The translations under genes were made by a program, and so were the position numbers. Shown here one piece after another: positions 58,377 to 64,000 of a DNA stretch of 64,000 bases. Under the pieces are notes generated by a model that was not told where the DNA came from, searched no databases, and saw nothing but the letters and a program-made list of their open reading frames with translations. The stretch is from Tahibacter soli (GTDB lineage Bacteria; Pseudomonadota; Gammaproteobacteria; Xanthomonadales; Rhodanobacteraceae), in NCBI RefSeq assembly GCF_025717065.2, contig NZ_JAOVZO020000001.1:496001-560000 (forward strand), given 5' to 3'. Position 1 is the first letter of the stretch. Each line of letters starts with the position of its first letter.

Positions 58377-59074
58377 CAGTAGTAGCTCTTCAGATGCGAG
58401 TGTTCCGGCGGGTCCAGATGCGGCACGTGGCTCCAGCGCGCGAGCGTCCACTTTTCGCCTTCGCGCAGGAATTCCACGATGCCGGAATTGTGCAGGGCGA
58501 GGTTGAGTTCGATCGTGCGCGCCTCGTCGTAGCCGAACGTCGCCTGCGCGCAGCGCGCGATCGCGCCGCCGGAGCTGACCACGAGCGTCGTCGAAACGGC
58601 CTCGGCGCGCCGCCGCGCGCGTTCGACGCGCGTGCGGAACGCGGCGAGCGTCTCGGGCATCGCGGCATCGAGCGCGCCTTCGTGCCAGGCGAGAAACGCG
58701 CGGCCGAGCAGGGCGCGCACGCGCGCCGGCTCGCGGCCGTGCAGGTAGTCGAGATCGGGATCGTGCGGCGCATGCGCGATGTAGCCGCGCAAGAGGCTTT
58801 CGTGGTCGAACTCGTTCCAGTCGGCGTCGACCGACTCGGCCGGCAGCGTGCGGCCCGCATCGGCCGCCGCCGCGCGGATCGCCGCGAGCGTCTGCGCGTG
58901 GCGGCGATGCTCGCCGATGCGCACCGCGTCGAAGCGAAGATCGGGCTGGGCGGCGAACCAGTGCGCGAGCAGTTCGGCCTGGCGCAGGCCGCGCTCGGAC
59001 AGGCGGTCGTAGTCGTCGGTGCCGTAGCTCGCCTGGGCGTGGCGCACCAGGACGAGGCGCTGCGGGCGGTTCAT
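58376..59074 (-). CDS. Histidine phosphatase family protein
   Basis: A 232-residue phosphoglycerate-mutase-fold phosphatase: [20 protein letters not shown] with the RHG/RHA motif near residues 10-12, and the second His in [11 protein letters not shown], where the usual VxHGG has Ser in place of His, so activity may be modified. It starts the tightly packed set phosphatase-dehydrogenase-kinase. The DUF4426 gene ends one base upstream of its start. Confidence 0.85.
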   Translation of the reverse strand: MNRPQRLVLVRHAQASYGTDDYDRLSERGLRQAELLAHWFAAQPDLRFDAVRIGEHRRHAQTLAAIRAAAADAGRTLPAESVDADWNEFDHESLLRGYIAHAPHDPDLDYLHGREPARVRALLGRAFLAWHEGALDAAMPETLAAFRTRVERARRRAEAVSTTLVVSSGGAIARCAQATFGYDEARTIELNLALHNSGIVEFLREGEKWTLARWSHVPHLDPPEHSHLKSYY

Positions 59075-59533
59075 TCAGTCGGTCACGTAGTTCTTGCTGA
59101 ACTTCAGCGTGTGGGCGCGCGTCGCGCCGTCGGGTTTCACGTCGATCTGGAAGCGGTAAGTATCGGTGCCGCTGCCGACCGGGAATTCGCCGAGGTAGTA
59201 CACCGCGCCGTCTTCCTTGATCTCGCGCAGCGCGAGCGTCGTGCGCTGGCCCGAGAGGTTGGTCGCCGATCCGGTGATCGTCGCCGCGACCGGCGTCGGT
59301 TCGGCCGTGCCGTTGTCCTTCTGCACCGCGATGTTGACGAGGCCGCGATGGCCTGAGCGCTGCAGCTTGTAGGCCTGCGCGACTTCCGGCGCGAGCTGGT
59401 CGGCCGACAGCGCGTTGTAGTGCACGATGTAGCCGTCGAATTTTTCGAGCTGTTCGGCGCGACCGCGCGCGGGCATCAGCAGCATCAGCATCGCCGCGCC
59501 GGCGACGAGGCCGATCTTGTAAGCCGTTTTCAT
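59075..59533 (-). CDS. Exported DUF4426 protein
   Basis: A 152-residue protein with signal peptide ([18 protein letters not shown], residues 9-26). The mature part ([22 protein letters not shown], ending [13 protein letters not shown]) matches DUF4426, a periplasmic family found near yggT and proC in many gammaproteobacteria. Function unknown. It ends exactly next to the phosphatase start, and 40 bases separate it from yggT. Confidence 0.88.
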   Translation of the reverse strand: MKTAYKIGLVAGAAMLMLLMPARGRAEQLEKFDGYIVHYNALSADQLAPEVAQAYKLQRSGHRGLVNIAVQKDNGTAEPTPVAATITGSATNLSGQRTTLALREIKEDGAVYYLGEFPVGSGTDTYRFQIDVKPDGATRAHTLKFSKNYVTD

Positions 59534-59573
59534 GGCCGATCTCCTGCGCTGTCGATTGCCCGAATCTTACCGC

Positions 59574-60152
59574 TCAGACGAGCGGCAGCGCGAACGCGCC
59601 GAGCGCGCTGGCAAGCTTGCCGACGAAGATCATCGCAATGCGGATCGCGAGACCTGCGTACAGCGGCGCCAGGCTGACCGGCCACGAATGCGGCGGAATC
59701 CGATAGAACGGCCGCAGGATCGGGTCGGTGATGCCGTAGACGACTTCCACCGCCGGATTGCCGTGCGCCGGCGAGAAGAAGCTCATCAGCGCGAAAATGA
59801 CGATCAGCCAGAACGCCCCGGTCAGCAAATAGAACAACAGCCCGATGAAGCCGTCGGTGAGAAGCCGCACGGGATCGATCGGCAGGCCGACGATCAGCGC
59901 GATCGTCGCGATTTCGGCGATCAGGATCAGCCAGGCGACGAAGACCGCCGCCAGACTCAGCTTGCGATAGGGCGGCAGCACCCGCATCAGCGGCCCGATC
60001 ACCGGATTGGTGAACTTGTAGACGAACTGGCAGATCGGGTTGGAAAAGCGCGTCGTCGACAGCGGCAGCGCGATGCGCAGCGCGACGATCAGCATCAGCG
60101 TGCCGAACACGAGTTGCACCAGCAGGATCAGAATTTCAGTCAGCGCCGACAT
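59574..60152 (-). CDS. YggT family membrane protein
   Basis: A 192-residue inner-membrane protein with two YggT domains: ILLVQLVFGTLMLIVALRIAL and NPICQFVYKFTNPVIGPLMRVLP in the first, then FWLIVIFALMSFF and NPAVEVVYGITDPILRPFYRIPP in the second. About four to five membrane segments. YggT proteins are linked to osmotic or division-related functions and almost always sit next to proC, as here (three bases). Confidence 0.93.
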   Translation of the reverse strand: MSALTEILILLVQLVFGTLMLIVALRIALPLSTTRFSNPICQFVYKFTNPVIGPLMRVLPPYRKLSLAAVFVAWLILIAEIATIALIVGLPIDPVRLLTDGFIGLLFYLLTGAFWLIVIFALMSFFSPAHGNPAVEVVYGITDPILRPFYRIPPHSWPVSLAPLYAGLAIRIAMIFVGKLASALGAFALPLV

Positions 60153-60155
60153 GGT

Positions 60156-60983
60156 TCAGCCTCCCGAACCGGCCGACAGCTCGCGCCCTCGCCGCGTCGC
60201 CGCGTCGACCGCGTTCGCGACGAGGTCGCGAAAACCGCCGGCCGCGAACGCGTCGAGCGCGGCCTGCGTCGTGCCGTTCGGCGACGTCACGCGCTCGCGC
60301 AGGCGTGCCGGCGTCTCGCCGTCTTCGCGCAGCATGCGGCCGGCGCCGAGCGCGGTCTGCGTCGCGAGCGCGCGTGCGGCATCGGCAGGCAGGCCGTGCG
60401 CGACGGCCGCGGCTTCGAGCGCTTCGACGAGCAGGAAGAAATATGCCGGTGCGGAACCGGAAATCGCGGTGACGACATCCATCAGGTCTTCGCGCTCGAC
60501 CCACACGGTGAGCCCGGCCGCGCCGAGGATGCGTTCGGCCGCTGCGCGTTCGGCGTCGCCGACGCGCGCGTTCGCGCAGAGGCCGGTGGCGCCGGCGCCG
60601 ATTAGCGCGGGCGTGTTCGGCATCGCGCGGACGACGGCCAAACCGCCGCCGCACCATGCGTCGATCTGGTCGATGCGCACGCCCGCCGCGATCGAGATCA
60701 CGAGCGGCTTGTGCGCGAGCGTCGGCGCGAGCGCGGTGCAGACGGGCTGCATGACCTGCGGCTTGACCGCGAGCAGCACGACGCCGGCGCCGCACGCGGC
60801 CTCACCGTTGTCGGCGTGGACGGACAGGCCGAAGTCGCGCGCGAGCGCGTCGCGCAGATCGGCGTTGGGTTCGGCGACCGCGAGCGCGGCCGGATCGGCG
60901 CCGTGGCGCACGAGTCCGCCGATCAGGCTGCGCGCCATGTTGCCGCCGCCGACGAAGGCGATGCGTTGTGGATTTGTGGTCAT
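60156..60983 (-). CDS. proC: Pyrroline-5-carboxylate reductase
   Basis: A 275-residue NAD(P)H-dependent enzyme for the last step of proline synthesis. The Rossmann motif FVGGGNMARSLIGG starts at residue 8. VLLAVKPQVM, RAMPNTPALIGAG, SGSAPAYFFLLVEAL and the C-terminal signature VTSPNGTTQAAL are present. ATG 60983 is chosen; the same frame upstream runs through repeat copies R4 and R5 and is not coding. Followed by yggT. Confidence 0.97.
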   Translation of the reverse strand: MTTNPQRIAFVGGGNMARSLIGGLVRHGADPAALAVAEPNADLRDALARDFGLSVHADNGEAACGAGVVLLAVKPQVMQPVCTALAPTLAHKPLVISIAAGVRIDQIDAWCGGGLAVVRAMPNTPALIGAGATGLCANARVGDAERAAAERILGAAGLTVWVEREDLMDVVTAISGSAPAYFFLLVEALEAAAVAHGLPADAARALATQTALGAGRMLREDGETPARLRERVTSPNGTTQAALDAFAAGGFRDLVANAVDAATRRGRELSAGSGG

Positions 60984-61010
60984 GCGATCCTCGGTCCAAA
61001 AAGTGCGACT

Positions 61011-61061
61011 CCCTCTCCCCCAACGAACGTTGGGGGAGAGGGATGGGGTGAGGGGGCGACG
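61011..61061 (+). repeat. Palindromic intergenic repeat, copy R4 (pair with R5)
   Basis: Perfect 15-bp arms CCCTCTCCCCCAACG / CGTTGGGGGAGAGGG, loop AA, tail ATGGGGTGAGGGGGCGACG. It forms an inverted pair with R5 (61096), 34 bases apart, between yggS and proC. Confidence 0.9.
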
Positions 61062-61095
61062 CTGCGCACTTCGTCGAGTTCGCGGAGGAACGCAG

Positions 61096-61145
61096 CGTCG
61101 CCCCCTCACCCAACCCTCTCCCCCAAGCTTGCTTGGGGGAGAGGG
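61096..61145 (-). repeat. Palindromic intergenic repeat, copy R5
   Basis: Minus-strand orientation: tail first (CGTCGCCCCCTCACCCAA), then perfect 15-bp arms CCCTCTCCCCCAAGC / GCTTGGGGGAGAGGG with loop TT. It ends 19 bases before the yggS stop codon. Confidence 0.9.
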
Positions 61146-61164
61146 CTTAAGCAACAAGACGAGC

Positions 61165-61836
61165 TCAGCGCGCGCCGAACAGCGCCGAACCGACGCGCAC
61201 CATCGTCGCGCCGCATTCGATGGCCAGTTCGAAATCGTCGCTCATGCCCATCGACAGCGTATCGACGCCGGTATGGTCGCGCGCCAGCGCGTCGTACAGC
61301 GCGCGCATGCGCTCGAACGCGGCGCGGCGCAGCGCGAGGTCGGCGTGCGGCGCCGGTATCGCCATCAGTCCGCGCAGCGCGAGCGACGGCTGCGCGGCGA
61401 CGGCGGCGGCGAGCGCCGCGACGTCGCCCGGCGCGCAGCCCGACTTGCTGCCCTCGTCGTCGATGTTCACCTGCACGAGCACGTTGAGCGGCGGCGCGCC
61501 GGCCGGCCGCCAGCGCGCGAGCGGTTCGACGAGCTTGGCGCGGTCGAGGCTCTGCAGCCAGTCGAACCGCTCGGCGACGTCGCGGCACTTGTTCGACTGC
61601 AGCGGCCCGATCATGTGCCATTCGAGCGGCAGGTCGGCGAGTTCGGCGCGCTTGGCGGCGCCTTCCTGCACGTAGTTTTCGCCGAACGCGCGCTGGCCGA
61701 GCGCGGCGAGCGCACGCACCGCGCCGGCCGGCTTGGTCTTGCTGACGGCGAGGAGGCGCGCCGGGCTGCGCTGCTGCGCCGCAGCAAGCTCGATTCGCCG
61801 CATGACCGTTGTGAAGGCTGTTTCCGAGGAATTCAT
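61165..61836 (-). CDS. yggS: YggS family PLP homeostasis protein
   Basis: A 223-residue PLP-binding TIM-barrel protein. The PLP lysine is in LLAVSKTKP, followed by QRAFGENYVQE, WHMIGPLQSNK and the C-terminal SMGMSDDFELAIECG...VRVGSALFGAR. YggS proteins buffer pyridoxal phosphate and lie beside proC or pilT in many gammaproteobacteria. Divergent from pilT with a 125-base gap. Homologue of PipY/PLPBP. Confidence 0.96.
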   Translation of the reverse strand: MNSSETAFTTVMRRIELAAAQQRSPARLLAVSKTKPAGAVRALAALGQRAFGENYVQEGAAKRAELADLPLEWHMIGPLQSNKCRDVAERFDWLQSLDRAKLVEPLARWRPAGAPPLNVLVQVNIDDEGSKSGCAPGDVAALAAAVAAQPSLALRGLMAIPAPHADLALRRAAFERMRALYDALARDHTGVDTLSMGMSDDFELAIECGATMVRVGSALFGAR

Positions 61837-61870
61837 CGCAATCGCTCGCGCGGGCGGAAAAACGTCGAGC

Positions 61871-61876
61871 TATACT
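61871..61876 (+). promoter_or_regulatory. Candidate -10 box for pilT
   Basis: TATACT (5/6) lies about 85 bases upstream of the pilT start in the yggS-pilT divergent gap. No good -35 box is at 16-18 bases, so an activator or extended element would be needed. Read on the minus strand, the same place gives TATAGC, which could serve yggS. Confidence 0.35.
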
Positions 61877-61961
61877 CGGGTCATTCGCACATGGGAAGGG
61901 TCTTACGCGCACAGCGGCGGGACCATCGACCGCGACCGTACAGACACATCGGGAGACGCGT

Positions 61962-62999
61962 ATGGATATCGCCGAGCTGCTTGCCTTTTCCGTCAAGAAT
62001 AAAGCGTCCGACCTGCATCTGTCCGCAGGCCTGCCGCCGATGATCCGCGTCGACGGCGACGTGCGCCGCATCAATATTCCGGCGCTCGACCACAAGCAGA
62101 TCCATTCGCTGATCTACGACATCATGTCGGACAAGCAGCGCCGCGACTACGAAGAATTCCTCGAGTGCGACTTCTCGTTCGAGATTCCCGGCCTCGCGCG
62201 CTTCCGCGTCAACGCGTTCAACCAGAACCGCGGCGCCGGCGCGGTGTTTCGTACCATTCCGTCCGAAGTGCTCACGCTCGAAGACCTCGCCTGCCCGAAG
62301 ATCTTCAAGGAGCTGATCGAGCAGCCGCAGGGCCTGATTCTCGTGACCGGTCCGACCGGTTCGGGCAAGTCGACCACGCTCGCGGCGATGATCGACCACG
62401 TCAACAAGAACGAATACGCGCACATCCTGACGGTCGAAGACCCGATCGAGTTCGTGCACACGTCGCAGAAGTGCCTGATCAACCAGCGCGAAATCCACCG
62501 CGACACGCACGGCTTCAACGAAGCGCTGCGCGCGGCGCTGCGCGAAGACCCCGACTACATCCTCGTCGGCGAAATGCGCGACATCGAAACGATCCGCCTC
62601 GCGCTCACGGCGGCGGAAACGGGCCATCTCGTGTTCGCGACGCTGCACACCTCGTCGGCCGCCAAGACCGTCGACCGCATCATCGACGTGTTCCCGGCCG
62701 GCGAAAAGCCGATGGTGCGCTCGATGCTGTCCGAATCGCTGCGCGCGGTGATCTCGCAGTCGCTGATGAAGAAGGTCGGCGGCGGGCGCATCGCGGCGCA
62801 CGAAATCATGATCGGCATTCCGGCGATCCGAAACCTGATTCGCGAAGACAAGGTCGCGCAGATGTACTCGTCGATCCAGACCGGCGCGCAGTACGGCATG
62901 CAGACGCTCGACCAGTGCCTGCAGGATCTCGTGAAGCGTGGACTGGTTACGAGACAGCAGGCCATCGGCTATGCGAAGAACAAGGAAATCTTCAAGTAA
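61962..62999 (+). CDS. pilT: Type IV pilus retraction ATPase PilT
   Basis: A 345-residue hexameric ATPase powering pilus retraction at the inner membrane. Walker A GPTGSGKS spans residues 130-137; ASP-type Walker B region ILVGEMRDIETIRLALTAAETGH and the His box VFATLHTSSA follow. The C-terminal AIRNLIRE motif, required for retraction in PilT, is intact. RBS GGGAGA precedes the ATG. It is followed by pilU after repeat copies R6/R7. Confidence 0.98.
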   Translation: MDIAELLAFSVKNKASDLHLSAGLPPMIRVDGDVRRINIPALDHKQIHSLIYDIMSDKQRRDYEEFLECDFSFEIPGLARFRVNAFNQNRGAGAVFRTIPSEVLTLEDLACPKIFKELIEQPQGLILVTGPTGSGKSTTLAAMIDHVNKNEYAHILTVEDPIEFVHTSQKCLINQREIHRDTHGFNEALRAALREDPDYILVGEMRDIETIRLALTAAETGHLVFATLHTSSAAKTVDRIIDVFPAGEKPMVRSMLSESLRAVISQSLMKKVGGGRIAAHEIMIGIPAIRNLIREDKVAQMYSSIQTGAQYGMQTLDQCLQDLVKRGLVTRQQAIGYAKNKEIFK

Positions 63000-63008
63000 C
63001 CACTGACT

Positions 63009-63058
63009 CCCTCTCCCCGGGCTCGCCCGGGGAGAGGGCTGGGGTGAGGGGGCGGCGC
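63009..63058 (+). repeat. Palindromic intergenic repeat, copy R6 (pair with R7)
   Basis: 14-bp arms CCCTCTCCCCGGGC / GCCCGGGGAGAGGG with loop TC, tail TGGGGTGAGGGGGCGGCG. It begins nine bases after the pilT stop and forms an inverted pair with R7, 32 bases apart. Confidence 0.9.
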
Positions 63059-63090
63059 CGGGCAGTACCTCGATCTCGACGAAGGGCGGC

Positions 63091-63141
63091 GCGTCACCCC
63101 CTCACCCCGACCCTCTCCCCCGGCGCAGCCGGGGGAGAGGG
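63091..63141 (-). repeat. Palindromic intergenic repeat, copy R7
   Basis: Minus-strand orientation: tail GCGTCACCCCCTCACCCCGA, then arms CCCTCTCCCCCGGC / GCCGGGGGAGAGGG with loop GCA. It ends 24 bases before the pilU start, so it could affect transcription or mRNA stability between pilT and pilU. Confidence 0.9.
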
Positions 63142-63165
63142 AGGAAAGAAACGCGGGAGCCAACG

Positions 63166-64000
63166 ATGAGCAGCGTAGATTTCACCTCCTTCCTCAAGCT
63201 GATGACGCACAAGAAGGCGTCCGACCTTTTCATCACGGCCGGCGTGCCGCCGTCGATGAAGGTGCACGGCCGCATCAGCCCGATCACGCAGAATCCGCTG
63301 ACGCCGCAGCAGTCGCGCGACATGGTGCTCAACGTCATGACGCCGTCGCAGCGCGAAGAATTCGAAAAGACGCACGAGTGCCAGTTCGCGATCAGCGTGA
63401 CCGGCGTCGGCCGCTTCCGCGTGTCGTGCTTCTACCAGCGCAACTGCGTCGGCATGGTGCTGCGCCGTATCGAAACGAAGATTCCGACGGTTGACGAGCT
63501 GTCGCTGCCGGCGGTCATCAAGACGCTCGCGATGACCAAGCGCGGCATCATCATCTTCGTCGGCGCGACCGGCACCGGCAAGTCGACGTCGCTCGCGGCG
63601 ATGATCGGCTATCGCAACCAGAATTCGACGGGCCACATCATCACGATCGAAGACCCGATCGAATACGTGCACAAGCACGAGGGCTGCATCATCACGCAGC
63701 GCGAGCTCGGCATCGACACCGAAAGCTGGGAAAACGCGCTCAAGAACACGCTGCGCCAGGCGCCCGACGTCATCATGATCGGCGAAGTGCGTACGCGCGA
63801 GACGATGGAGCACGCGATCAACTTCTCCGAAACGGGCCATCTGTGCCTGTGCACGCTGCACGCGAACAACGCGAACCAGGCGCTCGACCGCATCATCCAC
63901 TTCTTCGCCGAAGACCGCCGCGAACAGCTGTTCATGGACCTGTCGCTGAATCTGAAGGGCGTCGTCGCGCAGCAGCTGATTCCGACGCCGGACGGCAAGG
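63166..64000 (+). CDS. pilU: Type IV pilus retraction accessory ATPase PilU, 3' end cut by window edge
   Basis: The first 278 codons of a PilT paralogue: MSSVDFTSFLKLMTHKKASD, Walker A GATGTGKS (residues 133-140), IEDPIEYVHKHEGCIITQRE, Walker B region VIMIGEVRTRETMEHAI and CTLHANNANQALDRI. PilU proteins are about 370-380 residues, so about 100 are missing. It supports PilT-driven retraction. GGGAG lies upstream of ATG 63166. Confidence 0.96.
   Translation, partial: MSSVDFTSFLKLMTHKKASDLFITAGVPPSMKVHGRISPITQNPLTPQQSRDMVLNVMTPSQREEFEKTHECQFAISVTGVGRFRVSCFYQRNCVGMVLRRIETKIPTVDELSLPAVIKTLAMTKRGIIIFVGATGTGKSTSLAAMIGYRNQNSTGHIITIEDPIEYVHKHEGCIITQRELGIDTESWENALKNTLRQAPDVIMIGEVRTRETMEHAINFSETGHLCLCTLHANNANQALDRIIHFFAEDRREQLFMDLSLNLKGVVAQQLIPTPDGK

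Noticed and set aside
60984-61157. 58-residue N-terminal extension of ProC
   Set aside because: It is translated repeat sequence (R4/R5), and ProC families begin just before the Rossmann motif.

Overview
High-GC (roughly two thirds or more G+C, very strong GC3 bias) chromosomal DNA of a gammaproteobacterium of the Lysobacterales (Xanthomonadales), perhaps Rhodanobacteraceae-like. The assignment is inference. It rests on a SAM-I riboswitch ahead of metX-metB-thrA, an aroK-aroB-SPOR-hemE run, yggT-proC-yggS next to pilT-pilU, an exosortase H gene and a Burkholderia/Pseudomonas-type lipase with its foldase. I saw no rRNA, tRNA, insertion sequence, integrase or CRISPR. The window opens inside prfC and ends inside pilU.

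Layout. 1-2.3 kb: prfC (partial) and a DUF4124/M23 peptidase. 2.5-7.4 kb: a methionine/threonine-branch operon under a recognisable promoter and SAM-I riboswitch whose expression platform hides the Shine-Dalgarno. 7.5-9.2 kb: sdaA and a small glutaredoxin-like protein. 9.2-14 kb (minus): two DUF697-type GTPases flanking a YceI-cytochrome b561-YceI cassette. 14-17.6 kb: a propeller-type hybrid sensor kinase. 17.6-21.2 kb: LysR regulator, NAD(P)-binding protein, Ohr and bestrophin. 21.3-25.5 kb (minus): aroK-aroB-WGR-SPOR-hemE. 25.6-27 kb: exosortase H and an epimerase. 27.3-32.8 kb: dodecin, then an OmpR-type regulator, a coiled-coil protein, an OmpA-like membrane protein, a Rab-like small GTPase and a soluble hybrid kinase with stop/start overlaps. 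32.8-35.8 kb: pdxH, a BtuF-like protein without signal peptide, and a Tat-type multicopper oxidase.

36.1-53.8 kb is the accessory-looking part: a 3325-residue secreted multidomain protein translationally coupled to a 2337-residue RHS protein. The RHS tip carries a deaminase-type zinc signature (HTE...PCSRC), and a probable immunity gene follows 3 bases later. 54-56 kb: lipase and lipase foldase, behind a promoter whose -35 box is overlapped by a PsrA-like operator. 56-59.5 kb (minus): DUF4426 protein, histidine phosphatase, acyl-CoA dehydrogenase and an APH-type kinase, resembling a split ACAD10/11. 59.6-64 kb: yggT, proC, yggS (minus) and pilT, pilU (plus).

Seven copies of one intergenic palindromic repeat are scattered from 21 to 63 kb. 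The inner stem differs between copies but pairing is kept by compensatory changes. Six of the seven form three inverted pairs. This repeat, the GTPase-OmpA-kinase operon and the giant-protein/RHS/immunity operon are the parts most worth following up.
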